DNA of 64,000 bases from NCBI GenBank assembly GCA_963971285.1, contig OZ020252.1, positions 10,577,662 through 10,641,661 on the forward strand. The letters run 5' to 3'. The number at the start of each line of letters is the position of its first letter. The first letter of the stretch is position 1. Origin of the DNA: Astropecten irregularis (taxonomy: Eukaryota; Echinodermata; Asteroidea; Paxillosida; Astropectinidae). The notes under the pieces are model-generated. The model saw nothing but the letters and a program-made list of their open reading frames with translations, searched no databases and had not been told where the DNA came from. The position numbers and the translations under genes were made by a program. This document shows positions 22,694-35,958 of this stretch, piece by piece.

Positions 22694-22818
22694 GGTCGAT
22701 TTCACGAAGCCCTACGACCGATCGTAACTAGACTTACGAAGGATAACCCTTAGGCCTGCAATGCATCGTAAGTCCTACGACTAATATTAAGTTACGATGA
22801 GTTTGGTGAAATCGACCC
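22694..22818. mobile_element. GGGTCGATTTC MITE, copy 3
   Basis: GGTCGATTTCACGAAG at the left and TTTGGTGAAATCGACCC at the right enclose CCTACGACCGATCGTAACT and CTACGACTAATATTAAG. About 125 bp; no clear duplication in the flanks. Confidence 0.85.
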
Positions 22819-23352
22819 CAGAACTCATATCTGGTGCCTTGTGGAGACCGAGCACAATAGGATGAAAATATATCCACAAGGAAATTCTTAAGGTGTAGGC
22901 CCTATAGGTGATCTCTACAAGGTTTTCATGAAACTGATATTTGGAATTCACAAGAAATTTCCAAGTAATACTTATCCGCCGCTAAGAGAAGCATTTTACA
23001 TAAGCGACGTTCGCTATAGAAATTTCAACCCAGGAAAGTGATTCTGGTTCAAATGGGAGCGATTTCAATTCTGCTCTTTGGAGAGTGTTCATTTAGTACA
23101 CAAGAACAAAGCCATGTCTCCACAAGGATGCACATTCCGGTAGGGGCCTATGTATAAACATTCTCGTCTGTGGTAACAGTAAAGCAGACTTAGATTTTAA
23201 ATCTACGATGAAGATGAAATTGATCAGCTTTCGGTCAATACTGTAGCTTTGCATAAATTGAAAAATAGAATAATAAGGATTATTTGTATTGATTTTACTT
23301 GTAAACATAAACAACATTTAGAGGCAGGTTTTTGTCTCAACGACAATCAAAA
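22819..23352. other. Unannotated spacer
   Basis: Nothing recognised. Confidence 0.35.
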
Positions 23353-23725
23353 TTTAGGGTAGTATCATATTTTGGTAGGAAACTAAAACAGAAATGTTCA
23401 CAGATTGAATTATAATTTTTATGTTATAAAGATTGTGCTGATAGAAAAATACCGTTTCCGGTATTATTAAAAATTTCCGCCTGAAATGCTGTATTTATAT
23501 TAAAAAAATGAGTAAAAGCAATGACCGCTGACATATTTGTGACCTTTAAAAGATGAAAAATAACGGTGACAATATTAAAGAAATTCTGCGTGCGCTTTTC
23601 ACTGTTTTCTCAAAAAGTGGGCACCGTATATGGGACTGGGAATTTCAACGATGACTGTTACTGTATCTTTCTTGATATTTTTGCCCATGAATCTGCATTT
23701 ATTTGACAAAAATTATGATATTACG
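23353..23725 (-). mobile_element. TTAA MITE family A, copy 10 (degraded ends)
   Basis: GGGTAGTATCATATTTTGGT at the left; the right end AATTATGATATTACG is diverged and the flanking TTAA sites are lost. The internal AAAAAGTGGGCACCGTAT block is clear. Confidence 0.82.
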
Positions 23726-24286
23726 TCCGTTTCAATAATATATCAGAAATCATACGGCTTTGTGTTTTCTTCTACGAACAGAAGTAAATTCTGCCCATTC
23801 TGAATTCACTCGCTCGTTTCTATTTTTTTTTTAACCAATCCGTACTTCCATTGGCTTACACGTGATATTAATCATGGCAAAAACGGTCTTAATAAACATT
23901 CTGGATCATAAGATACGGCGCAGTAAGCGTTCTCCTTACAGCCATTGTTAAGATGTATTTCAGATTGATTGTTTGGATTGATATTTGTGATAATGAAATC
24001 TAGACAAATTCGTTTCATTTTCATTGAAGTATTGGAACGCATCATTCTCAATCATATTAACCACCCATTGTTCAATAAAGATCAAAAGGGCAAAATCCTA
24101 CCTTAAGGTTTCCTCACGATTATGATGGTGCATTTCAGACTTGACTATATAGACCACTGTGACTTTACTAAACCATGTTTTAAGAAAATAAACAAGGATA
24201 TACCGAAAATGCACGGAATGCCAAAAGTGGTATAAGAAACAGGTTCAGAAATTTGTTAATTTGTAAAAAATATTGTATTTTTGAAA
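23726..24286. other. Unannotated spacer
   Basis: AT-rich; contains TTAACCAATCCG and CCATTGGC words near 23830 but no other promoter-like signal. Confidence 0.3.
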
Positions 24287-24446
24287 TTACAGGTGCAGAA
24301 CAGGATTGGTAACATACCTAAACAGAAATGTTCACAGATTTATGTATACCTTTCAGGGTATGAAGATGATGCAAGTAGAAAGATAGACCTACAGTTAAAA
24401 AATTTCCGCCCGAAATAATGTATTTATCCAGAAATAAGTAAAACAT
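24287..24446 (-). mobile_element. TTAA MITE family B, copy 1 (truncated)
   Basis: Starts in the B end sequence (CAGGATTGGTAACATACC) and keeps GTTCACAGATTTATGTATA, GGTATGAAGATG and TATTTATCCAGAAATAAGT, then stops before the central palindrome. Confidence 0.75.
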
Positions 24447-24901
24447 GTATTATACCTCTAATGCTGCAAAATTACTGGGAATACAAATTTGTTATTTATT
24501 GTACAAATTTGTGAGTACATTAAATAGAAACGAAATTCAGGATTTTTATGTCGTACCTTGAACTAAATAATTTGAATATATTAATCCAGTAATTGTCAAT
24601 AGGCTATAGCTTGCTCCTCCACAAAAGTAAGCTGAGCAGCTTGAACGACGTTAATTAATGAATGAATTAATTAGACAGCTGTCACCTATCTAGTTTCCTA
24701 TCTGACTTGATTACCATGCGTTAGATATTAGAGACAAAACAGCTACAGCTCTGGATTGCCTCACCACAATAACTGACTCTGATTATGAAAGAAGTAAACA
24801 GCAAAATACCAGACACAAGGAAAAAACCTGTCACACAAAAGCCATGGAGTAATACGCATTTTTATCCGTTGCATGCAGACGATAGATTATCATACACAGA
24901 C
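24447..24901. other. Unannotated spacer
   Basis: No element seen between the truncated B copy and the truncated A copy. Confidence 0.3.
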
Positions 24902-25095
24902 TTAAAGGTAATATCATATACTTTCTGTCAAAGAAATGCAGATTCATGGGCACAAATATCAAGGAAGATACAGTAACTGTCATCTGTGAAATTCCCAGTC
25001 CTATGCAGTGCCCATGCGTTTAGAGAAAAAAGTGAAAACGCCCACAGTTTAAAAAAAAATCTATTCACAGGATGTTTGTCCTTAGTCCTTAAAGT
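24902..25095 (+). mobile_element. TTAA MITE family A, copy 11 (truncated)
   Basis: TTAA (24902-24905), then AGGTAATATCATATACTTTC and the GCAGATTCATGGGCA block, on to about the middle of the element. The right half is missing. Confidence 0.75.
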
Positions 25096-25590
25096 TTGGT
25101 TCAGCTGAAAAAAAAGAAAGGATTATTTATTTATATTTTGTGCACAAGTATATTGACTGTCGCCATGAGTAAAAAAATAGGTCGCATCTTTGCGTACACT
25201 TGTGAATATATTGAAATCTTTTCAGATAGGACATATATTAAATTACAAGCTTATATTATATTACATCTAATATTTTGACATTTGGATCTTCGTGCAAAAT
25301 GAATACTCGAAAATGGTGTCAGTGTAGCGCTGTTGTAGGTACAAAATAAGGTTTATCATTGCAAACTGTGATAAGGATAAGCCAAGTATATCACATGCGA
25401 GAAAATCAATTTATTGAGTAGGCCCCAGGCCCTATTTTGACTATATTCAGGCTAAATGTTGCATTGATGGAATGAAAATGATGCACCTTAAAAGAAACGA
25501 AGGGCTTGAGATACATAGCGAAGCTGAAGCCTTTCTTCGGCTTTATCACTGTGATCCAATCCCTTCATTTCGTTCTGTGAGCCTCAATGT
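25096..25590. other. Unannotated spacer
   Basis: Nothing recognised. Confidence 0.3.
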
Positions 25591-25915
25591 CAGGCGCGGT
25601 TCTACGGGGGGGGGGGGGGGCCTACAGGGGGCTGTAGCCCCCCAAAAGATTTGTCTAGCCCCCCGAAAAAATAAAAATAAAATGCACTTGAAAAAATAAA
25701 TGTTGGAAATTGGGAAAATACTTGATCTTTTCAGTTATTATGCGCCAATTACTTGGCAAACGCGCTGTGTAGGGCTATAGGTTGCATTTCTACACCTAAT
25801 AAGACAGCAGAAGAGAATGTTGGAAGATGACGTGACGTCACGTGCGAAGGGTCTAGCCCCCCGAAAAATGTTGATTTTCTAGCCCTCCACAAAATTGTCC
25901 CTAGAACCGCGCCTG
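25591..25915. mobile_element. hAT-like MITE, CAGGCGCGGTTCTA family, copy 2
   Basis: Ends CAGGCGCGGTTCTACGGGG and CCTAGAACCGCGCCTG match the element at 5343. The middle (AATTACTTGGCAAACGCGCTG, CACCTAATAAGACAGCAGAAG) is also homologous. The flanks (CTCAATGT, TCAAATGG) do not give a clean 8-bp duplication. A GTGACGTCAC palindrome lies inside at about 25834. Confidence 0.85.
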
Positions 25916-27094
25916 TCAAATGGCGGTAGCAAAATAAGTCCAAAAATATTTGCACTATTACGTAATAGAAAATATATAAAATTGAATTGTATAATTGTAT
26001 GCATTTACCACAGCTTTATTTTGGATAGGCCTAGCGCGTGCAAACGTCCAACCCGTTTCTACACCTATGTGCAGTCAATAGGTTGAGCACAGAGACATAA
26101 CATTAAATCTGATTTTTAAAAGCATTATGGTGCTTCCGCCGGGTTTGAGGCCAAAGAAAACGTTTCATAAAATCCCAATAATATAGGTTGTTCCATAACC
26201 TTACATAGCTTGTCTGCTCTGCAACAGGGTGGATATGATGCTTGTTTAACACGCAACTAGGCAAGTGTACAACTTTCAGGTCTCGGCAATAAATAGTTTT
26301 GCTACAGGCGACATGAAATTGATGTACATTACACAATTAAATACACAAAATCCTGTAAGGAAGAGCAATTTAACGGTTGTCCTTCCCCTTGGCATAGTTA
26401 AACGCACGGCCTATTGTATCTTCCATATACATCACTGTAGCCGTTATAGCAAACGTGCAGGATAATTCAACACGTCCTTAGGGGAATGCAAACAAGTAGA
26501 GACGTCTTTATACAATGCTAAAGAACCAAAATTAACATAATTTAGGCTTGTTTGTTTGTTTAAATTAAAATTTGGTTTCACTCTGAAACTGCTCTAACAC
26601 TTGTCTTCATCTACTTTTTGCGGCTACAAAACCATTCCCGTTGCATACCGTATTAAATTATTTCTAATACTGTTAAGGTATTGTGTAGGTTGTCATTAAT
26701 ACCCATTTAAATGTGCCTGCACATGACGCAAACCGTATGGCTAGTCCAGCGGGTTCACATCCAACTCAGTGCATTTCACTTTTTTTCGAATCAATATTTT
26801 TTTTTTTTCGGACATGTGTATGATGTTCAGCAATATCACTGCCGTACCAATATTGGATGGATGGATTCTATATTGCCGAGATGACTGTTCAGATTATGTG
26901 GATTTTCACATTTGTGCATTTAACTTGTCTCTAGTCATGAATTTCATTTCATTACAAAAACGATATGCAAGAAACGCCTAATGCATTTCATGTTGTAAGA
27001 CTTAGATCAAAATGTAGCCGATTTGTGCCACGAATTTGAAATGTTATTTTAAGTAGCTATAGTGAGTTCTAGGGGTTTACAAAACGGAGGCACA
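25916..27094. other. Unannotated stretch
   Basis: Short ORFs only. TAGGCCTA occurs at 26026. No shared repeat recognised. Confidence 0.35.
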
Positions 27095-27660
<566 letters not shown>

Positions 27661-28300
27661 TAACAAGCTTTTAAAGCATTATAAATACAGCGGGCAAATA
27701 TCACATTAATCACTGGAAATTTCAAGCTACTGTGATCATTATTGAACAATTTGTCTTTCTTAAAAAAAAAACCGCGCAAAAATAGTGTTTTCAACAAATT
27801 GTAGGCATACCGCACACCATAATACTGACCTAAATAATATATCATGCCTATACAAAGTGGCATGTGAATAGCAGCTTCGAGTCAGTGCTAAAAGGGTCAT
27901 AGGGGCCTATTCAACCAGGTAATCGAAAACTAACACATGGTTGGTAGACCGCCATCTAATTAAGCATCAAAATCCCTCCTCCAAAGTAGTATCAATATAA
28001 GAGGATCTTTCATTGCAAGGTCGATAGGAAGTATTGGGGACACAGATTCAGCATCAGGTTCCACGGGATATGTTTGTGTACGAACGACCGAGCGGGAAAT
28101 CAAGTGCGAGGGACAATCGGACGAGCTTATCACAAATTGAGGACTGGGCTTTTATATTAGGAGCTGAGATTTACAAAGGAGGTGGTTTAAGGGAATTCTA
28201 TTTGTACGGTATACAATGCCTAGCCCATGTCAAACACCAATGGTCAAGTTTATACGTGTATTAATAATTTATTAAAGTCATGATTGTCGATATTGTGACT
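27661..28300. other. Unannotated spacer
   Basis: A 76-codon ORF at 28034-28264 has somewhat mixed codon use, but no motif was recognised and it is not called as a gene. Confidence 0.3.
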
Positions 28301-28620
28301 GCAATAAATACTTAATCCACTACAAGGGAAAATAATGAAAACCATCATTTCTTTCGCCCAACACAAGGCCTCAGAAGGCCACTCAAGGTGAGGGTTAAAA
28401 AAAACAAACAATAAAATAGTAGAACCAGGAGCATAATATATTAGGAGGAAGAAAGATGAGTGTTTATGTTGGGTTTGAACTGAGACAAGTCATAATTATA
28501 AGGGGAAACAGGTTGCAGGTTCCATAGTGCAGCAGTGCGCGGGAAATAGCTGGAAGAGTACTCCACATTATTAGGTGCCATAACTGCAAATCAGTGATTG
28601 TTGTTTTGGCTAATCCAAGA
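28301..28620 (-). mobile_element. LINE 3' fragment
   Basis: The minus strand holds the end of a non-LTR reverse-transcriptase ORF followed by about 140 bp of 3' UTR. Everything upstream of the last 50 or so codons is lost or frameshifted, as in the 5'-truncated copies typical of LINE insertion. Confidence 0.6.
28441..28590 (-). pseudogene. C-terminal end of a LINE reverse-transcriptase polyprotein
   Basis: Reading the minus strand gives about 48 codons ending at a TAA (complement at 28441-28443). The peptide contains YFPRTAALWNLQPV and LSQFKPNINTHL, the (F/Y)..RT..LWN.LP ... L..FK..L..HL pattern found at the C terminus of CR1/L2-group and related LINE proteins; the intact LINE at 50.5 kb ends with the equivalent LWNVLPLDIRKAPSLASFKS. 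Upstream the frame is broken by a stop. It is a dead fragment, from a different family than the intact LINE as judged by the sequence difference. Confidence 0.65.
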
Positions 28621-28769
28621 GCATGATTATCATTGCCCAAGTTGTTTTGGTAAAGAGAACATGCCTTGTAATTGTTTAGGTTTCAGAATGCATTTCAATG
28701 TAAAACTTATTTATGAATCTTTCTTAATCTAGGAACGGATTTCTTATATTTGATTTTGTATACACGTTC

Positions 28770-28985
28770 CGGCTGCGTTTGTCTCCAGAGCTATGAGCGG
28801 GAGATCAGGTTGGCGAAGCGGTTCTTTCCTCGCCTTTCACCTCTGGCGGCCCGGGTTCGAGTCCAACTCGGTTCACAAGTGGATTGGGTTTTCAGTCCCT
28901 ACCAGATTCTGTGGGTTTTACCAAAGATATTACTTTGGGGTTTTCGTCCCACCTCTAAAACTGTATTTTCTTTTCATCATCTTTC
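28770..28985 (+). mobile_element. tRNA-derived SINE S3
   Basis: GGTTGGCGAAGCGGTTCTTT (A-box-like) and GGGTTCGAGTCC (B box, 28851-28862) are about 50 bases apart. The tail GGATTGGGTTTTCAGTCCCTACC and GTGGGTTTTACC..TCGTCCCACCTCTAAAACTG is a conserved-core type of body. Two overlapping ORFs across it are incidental. Limits approximate. Confidence 0.65.
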
Positions 28986-30696
28986 CATATATGGTTTTAT
29001 TGGGCTTTCATGCTACAGTGCCTAGGGCGCTTTTGAGGAATCCTTGGTTTCATAATCATAAATAGATCATATCAACTTGTGATTTAACTGGTTTTCAAAT
29101 AAATACGAACTGAATACAACATCAATTCAGTATGAAATAGGTGTTTCACAGAAACAGGGCTACTTAATCCTGTACCCTGATTTTAAAAGAGCTGCTTAAT
29201 CTAAAACTGAATACTGTTTATCACACCATATCATGCACTACGCATTGCTGGGTAAATCATTGAAAATAGAATAGCATTTTTGGGTTATTTTAAAAATATT
29301 TTTCATTTACGAAGAATGTCAAAAAAAAAATAGGATTTTTGATGTTAAAACTTCAACGGAAGCAATTTCATTGATTGAAAACTGATATCAGAAACCTAAA
29401 GTGAAATCAAAATAATTTTGATTGACCGGTAAAAAGACTCGTTATTTTCTCAATTTTACTTTTTGAATTAATTGTACTTTAACTTGACAGTTCTGTTCGA
29501 CCTCAATATCAAAGGCACTCTCTGATGATCAATTTGAAAAATGGTTTGTTATTTTACTGTCAGGTAAGCCTAAAATCGGATAATGCATCTTTTACGTTGT
29601 TACAAAGTCCACCACAAGTAACAAAATCAATCACTCAGTCGCAATGATGAATGATATATTAGGCGAATCATGATAAATGAATTGAAATAACCACAAGTGT
29701 ACAGTGATGGAAGTGGGTGTTCATAACATGATCATTTACATACCGAGTGACAGTTCCCGGATGAATAGAGACCATATCTCGCCTCTCGGGGTATGAACAT
29801 GGTCAGATCACATTTGGGGCTGAGTACCACGCAACTCTACCAGACACATTACATCATCATTAAATTATAACACAGTTAAGTCATTACTCATTGACAGTAC
29901 ATAAGGCTGAATACGATCATGGGTACAGTGCCCTGACATGGTTGAGAGAGCGCACTGTACGATATCTGAAGCTAAAATGCAATTAAATAGACATGAACGA
30001 TTGAAAATCACAGCAGTTATGCTCGTTTGTGAAGCTTAACTTAGAGAAGCATCAGTATGTACAAACGCCGACCAGTGTTCAGCTTGGCCTTGAGTGTAGT
30101 AAAATTAATGAATCGTAACCAATCGGGCTTAGCTTGTGATGTAAAAAAATCCACTAACATCTTGAGAAAATATGAAGTGTAAAGGGGAAAAGAGCTCTGG
30201 TAATTTGTATCAAATTATACGGTATAACCAAACAGGATGCTTTATCAAATATAGTAGTTGAACACGCTGAAGATGTCAAATTCATTCAGTCATAACATTT
30301 TGCATGAGATATTTACTCTGATTGAGCCTATAAAATAACTATTTAACTGGCCAAATTTATGCCGCTACTTATCACAAAAATAGCAAGCCTGTCAGAAGTA
30401 AGTGTCATGGGTAGTAAGAGGTTTTTTGTAAATCTTGTTCAATTTTATTCGAATTTTTTTTTTTAGATATAAATACCGTTTTTGTCAACAAGCTTTCCTG
30501 AGCAAGTTTGTTTTAAGCTTCACATGTCCATGCCAAAGTTCAGTTGATGAGCGAGGCATTTGGAATTCGCAATGAATTCCTTTGGAATGAATTTCAAGTG
30601 CTTGTACGACATGATCTGAAAATAATTACCAGGACACATGAAAGAAGGAAAGGCTATGGACGAAAATGGAAGGAAACAAACATTAAGATATGAGCA
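28986..30696. other. 1.7-kb unannotated stretch
   Basis: No ORF above 60 codons and no repeat shared with the window. Confidence 0.4.
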
Positions 30697-31044
30697 TTAA
30701 AAGTAATATCATACTTTGGTTTTTGTCAAAGACGTACAGATTCATGGGCAAAAATATCAAGGAAGATACAGTTACAGTCATTTGTGACAGTGGCAGTCTC
30801 ATACGGTGCCCAATTTATGAGAAAATCGTGAAAAACGGTCACAGTATTTCTTAAGTCTTTTCTCTTTTATTTTTGATCTTTTAAAAGATCAAAAAGATTT
30901 TCGGTTGTTGTTTTACTAATTTCTGGATAAATACACCATTTCAGGCGGAACAATTTTAACGGTGGGTTTCTACCAGAACCATCATCCTGTAAGTTATACG
31001 TAAATCTGTTTTGGTGTCTTACCAAAGTATGATACTACCTTTAA
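30697..31044 (+). mobile_element. TTAA MITE family A, copy 12
   Basis: TTAA at 30697-30700 and 31041-31044, with all family blocks and a perfect GATCTTTTAAAAGATC centre. One of the cleanest copies. Confidence 0.93.
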
Positions 31045-32104
31045 ATCAAAATTAACTTTATTTTGACGGTAATTCTGTTTTAAAGGCTGAAACAGTCTTT
31101 TTATCATGTTAATTCGGCCATTTTATTTGGCCGTAATTTATCCTTTGACGAATTAAATTGTCGAGTTATCAGCAAGAATGTGCCGCTTATTATACTATAG
31201 TTACACTAACATTTTACAATTTAGTCGTTCGATCTATTTTAATATCGAATCGAGCTGAAACAGGGAAAAACATCTGTAAACTAAACAATTTTTCGAATTT
31301 GGTGCGCGTAAAAGTTGTATGTAATACAAATAATGTATGCAAATAATGCGTTCTCTTATTAAGAATAGTAACCGCGCAGCACTCGTGATTAAGAGAATGT
31401 TGACCTCTTGGAACGGACAGTTATTGCAAAAATCGACCCCAGCAATCCAGGGCAAATATTAAAACAAATCAATGGCGGTTTTCCAAACACCTTAATAACC
31501 CAAGACTCTACGGTCAATCAAGGCGAGTCAACAAAGTACAAGAGGCTTGGGTGTCGGCACTGTCACTTTCTCTCTGAATAAATGAGCCGGAACGACCATT
31601 GACAGGGAACCTGGAACCGAGTTTAGTATTCTCTAATTGCATTTTTATTCGGGATGAGGCGCTGCCTCCGTGGATGAATATGCTCCAGGCCCCCTTGGCT
31701 ATACGGCCCTTTGAAGTGCCCGGTTTTTGCACCAATATCGTCACAAAAGATCTCCCCCGACCAAGTGAAGTGTGGAGAAATACTGTTCAGCGAGTCTGGG
31801 CCCAAATATGAGCCCGATCCGCGTCCGATATGAGTACTGAACATGTGTAATTGACTGCAAATTACAATTATTACATTGGCAAGCTGAACCTTTGTGAACT
31901 TGCACACACTGGTGTGTTTTCTCAATCATCTGGTCAGAATATTTCAATCTGGAATGCGAAGATCTACATTCAATCGCCTTGAGCAAACTAGGGCGATTCT
32001 GCTCAATAAAATGATGAACACAGTAGGCCTAGGTTCAGAGCAACTGTTGACCGTCAAAATGTTATTTTCACGTCAACCTATTTCCTGAAAAGGGAACAAT
32101 GGGG
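31045..32104. other. Stretch with overlapping ORFs at 31.5-31.9 kb
   Basis: Between 31514 and 31925, frames on both strands are open for 70-100 codons and the base composition is GC-richer than the surroundings. No frame stands out and no family was recognised, so no gene is called. Confidence 0.35.
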
Positions 32105-32216
32105 ATCGGTTTGCGGAAACACCATGTAAGAATCGTTCGTACTTTCCCACTTCTTATTTCGTCGCACTTCTCGTAAGGTTCTCAACGTTTCGAATAGCCT
32201 GCTCTAGTCATCATCT
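32105..32216. repeat. Dispersed repeat with hammerhead-like motif (pair with 21.4 kb)
   Basis: GGTTTGCGGAAACACCATGTAA matches 21411. On the minus strand, 32181-32216 reads GATGATGACTAGAGCAGGCT then ATTCGAAACGTTG, that is a GATGA-stem-loop-GAAAC layout with weak stem pairing (GACTAG against CTATTC). Shares TCAACGTTTCGAA with the other members. Confidence 0.45.
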
Positions 32217-34295
32217 AGATATATATAGATATAATTCATCATGTTGATGTATGCTTATACATTGAAACCTTTCTACTGCTAACAGACTACACATAAACCA
32301 TTGCATGCCACTGCAAGGACGTCACACATTACTTCCTCGGAATTAACCGAAAGGAATTTGATTGATGTATTATTAGATATGAAATAATCTAATAAACATA
32401 AATGTCCCAATAAAATGTGAGCTTTTTGTGACTACTATGAGCGATCCAGAGCGTGTCTGACGCCTGCATGATTATTAAATTCGAAAACCAGACACGTACA
32501 GCTAGATATACATGCATAGATAGGTGATTGAATAGATGGTAGATATAATAGACTTCTTGGGATATTTCTTCCAGGGATATTGTTCTTTTTAGACTTCTAC
32601 AAACATGTCAAAACTAGTTTTATGGTTAATGCGAAAAAGGGCCAGTTTTCCGTGTTTTTTTTTATCAGATAAAGTGAGATCGAAATATACATTTCTTTTA
32701 AAAATAACATTAAATGAGATCCGATTGTTCTTTTCTTAATTAAAATGAGGATCAAAGTGAGTGATACACTGTGAATTAAATTTTCTTATTTTTAAAAGGG
32801 AAAAATTGTGTCTTTTTCAATACGTGCATTAGATGATTGTAAAGTTGTGCACTAACCGCTTCCTAAACACAGTTAAGCAAGCAAATAACTAAAATAACTA
32901 CATTGTCCATTCATTCCGAGTTACAAGTTCAAATTTCAAGTTCAAATTTGGTAAATTGGGGATTCTCATTCCTGCTTACTTCGAATTTTCGAAGTACCAT
33001 TTAAAGGTTACATGTAAAAGGGATGAAAGTGCTTTCAGATTATTGCTTAATGCATAATTAATGACTATATACATTTTAACTTTTATGTAAGTGCTTCATT
33101 TTGGCCCCAACGTTAAAAAATCAGTGCATGTAAGCCTCCAAAAAAATCCCATCGGAACTGATCCACGCAACAATGCGTGTGACGTCATCGGCAGAACAAG
33201 TAGGCTTTCACCGCAGTAGCACATTGTATGTAGGATTTTGCTCTTCGATTTGAACAAAAACACTGGGTCGGCAGGTTAGCGACTTGTATACTATGTGGCG
33301 TTCTGCCGGTGATGTAGCAAGGTTTTTCGTCGCGAAAAGTCGGGTGCTAAATTTTGGGTGAAAAAACAACAAAACCTTTTCACAAACACTAATAGACATG
33401 TTGACATTTATGACAATACAGATGTACATGTATTCAACTTGATTTCAGGTACCCTTTAAAGATTGGTGGAGTGTATGTTTCCATATATTACATTTAATTT
33501 GATTGTTCTGCTCCAGTACATTTCACCATTTTGACGTCAATAACCTCTTATCTGGCAAACTATCTACCTACAATACGAACTCTATAGATCAATCGGTCCT
33601 GAAATGGTGTATTAATTAATAATGCCCTATGGACTTGAGATACTTGAGATAGCTATCCGGTTTAAAGAGAGAGAGAAAAACCAAAACCAAAACAAAACAT
33701 GTTAGCTAGGCAAAACTATGCAATCAAATTGAACTGCTCCACTCCATTGGACCATTCCAGCTTTGCTCTAAAGCCCCGCCTATGTGTGTTTACATACAGC
33801 ATGTGACCGAGTTTGGCCGAGGCTTTCGTGGTCACCTGATTAAAAGGCGCCCTCCAATTGGTCAAAGCGCACAGTTGATTGACAGGTTGGAAAGGTCCAT
33901 TATGCTTTGAAGAAGTATATTACTTATAGTTTTCAAATTCTAAGGCGGAAGAACATATTCAAAATATTCATGCCAATACTCATATTAAGTAAGGTACCTT
34001 TAAATATACTTTATATGAAAAAGGACGAAATACGAAAAAGAAAATTGACAGGACTGACTGTCAAATGTTACTATCCATTTGTCATAATATCCACAGCGAA
34101 CATAACACAAATCCCCCTACATCTTACGGTGGATTATGCTACACATCATAGGGCAGGTGAGATTGGACTAGTGTCAGTGACATTGTTAGCAGGGGCAGGC
34201 AAAAACATATCAACATTCAATATCCTACTGAAAACAGTTTATATACGAAGACAGCTCCCATTGACAACGTTCAGCCATTATGTTACTGCAAGGCT
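32217..34295. other. 2-kb stretch, mostly unannotated
   Basis: A TA-rich run follows the previous repeat (ATATATATAGATATA). A promoter-like cluster lies at 33740-33890. TGACGTCA occurs at 33180-33187. A 137-codon ORF at 33907-34320 is A/T-rich in codon use and runs into a MITE; not credited. Confidence 0.35.
33740..33890. promoter_or_regulatory. Promoter-like motif cluster
   Basis: Within 150 bp there are CCATTGG (33744-33750), CCCCGCC (33774-33780), CCAATTGG (33854-33861) and TGATTGACAG (33876-33885). The last is an exact match to the decameric PBC-Meis/Prep binding site. No adjacent gene was recognised, so a function is inference only. Confidence 0.3.
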
Positions 34296-34635
34296 TGAAG
34301 GTAGTATCATACTTTGGTAGCATACCGAAACAGAAATCTTCACAGAGTTACCTACAGCTTACAGGGTATAAAGATGGTGATGGTATAAACATACCGTTAA
34401 CATTTTTCTGCCTGAAATACTGTATTTATGAAGAAAAGACCAAAACCAATGGACAAAACAGTTTTGATCTTCGGAAGATCCAAAGCAATTGGTAAATTTT
34501 TTTTTAAATACCGTGGGCATTTTTCATTGTTTTCTCAAAAAGTAGCCACAGATGACTGTTACTATATCTTCTTGATATTGTCGCCCATGACTCTACATTT
34601 CTTTGACAAAAACCAAAGTTTGCAATTACATTTAA
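34296..34635 (-). mobile_element. TTAA MITE family A, copy 13
   Basis: GGTAGTATCATACTTTGGT is exact at the left (34300 on). The right end is AAAGTTTGCAATTACA then TTTAA. The flanking left TTAA is changed to TTGA. Confidence 0.88.
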
Positions 34636-35663
34636 CGATTAATACCTCTTCGTTATGTCAATCTAACAAACCTTCCGGACGTTCACGGCTTTTCAGAATC
34701 AGACTTTTGTGACGAATCACAAAGGCACGTGGAAGGTAAAAAGCCATTATCACACCACCAAAGGTATGACAATGTCTGCTTCGACTGATAAGAATTATGG
34801 CTAGTCCTAGCCGAGTATTAACTAGTACACATACTCCGTATTGTAGTAGTTTAGGGGCAGCCCATCAGCCCGAAGTCTCAAAAATCCAAACATTAATCAG
34901 TCAGACGTTTGATAATCCGAAGGGTTACTTCGAAAAGCTCATTCGAGTGCTTGGTAAGCCAAAGGCTCTGTTAGGTCCAAATGGCAGCTTATGAGATTCA
35001 ATAGTCTGTATGGGCATAAAGATCGATATTGGACAAAAAGATTTGATATTTCGAACGGACAATGGGGTTATAAAGTAAGGATCGAGTGATATTGGTAATC
35101 AATCACTTTTCAGGGTATCGGCTGAAAGATAGATCTTTTAATACACGACAAGGTTTGATGGCCCAAATCGGCAATAATGAGGCTCGATTACATTCTTATG
35201 GCAATGAGGTTTGATAGTTCTAAAAGAAACTTGGAATCGATATACCGGTAGTGGGAATCGATACTGATAAGTCCTCAATACCAGTTGGGATTATCAAACT
35301 TAATAGCTTTATGGAACTTTATTACCATATTTAACTTTTAATCCGATTAAGAATAATCCAGATCTAAACTCTAAACACTGAACCTTCGAAGCAATAAGCT
35401 CTTAAATCTTAGGTTTATGGAATATTGAGCTTCGCTTACGGAGATTTATTCATGCGGAATGGGAACCTTGGGATGCCCAAATCTTCAAACTACGGATAGG
35501 CCTACTTCCGGTTATCGAGTCAATCCGGTTTGTAGCGGCTGTGGACTCACTGGAAAGACTAACGTTTGTAGGAGTAACCAACATGACGTGTTGGTCATTA
35601 GTGCGTGGTCCTGCCACTCTTGATTAGGTGGAATATTGTGAACCTGTCAAGCAAAATGGTGCC
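34636..35663. other. Unannotated stretch
   Basis: TAGGCCTA at 35497; nothing else recognised. Confidence 0.35.
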
Positions 35664-35958
35664 TTAACCAAAATTGGTAATGGTCACAGAGCAGCGCTCA
35701 CAACTTGCTCATTGGGTCATCTGAGTCATGAGAAAATAGCGAAAACCTGACTCAATTTTTCTTATAAAACATGAAGAATGGTTTTGATTTTATCGCGAGA
35801 TCAAAACTGTTTGACTAATTTCTGGATGGACACATCATTGCAGCTTAGATATTTAACGGTAGGTTTCTACCAGCATCATCTTCATACCCTGAATGTTATA
35901 CGTAAATCTGTGAAAATGTTTGTTTGGGTATGTTACCAATCCTGTACTTTACCTTTAA
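35664..35958 (+). mobile_element. TTAA MITE family B, copy 2
   Basis: TTAA at 35664-35667 and 35955-35958. Has the B arm (TTGGTAATGGTCACAGAGCAGC, CATCTGAGTCATGAGAAAA), the B centre GATTTTATCGCGAGATC and the shared arm (CATACCCTGAATGTTATACG). The right end is GGTATGTTACCAATCCTGTAC. Confidence 0.87.

Noticed and set aside
31514-31925. Gene in the overlapping ORFs on both strands
   Set aside because: Three frames on two strands are open to similar extent and none has a recognised motif or clear start.
33907-34320. 137-codon ORF
   Set aside because: AT-driven codons, ends inside a family A MITE, no motif.
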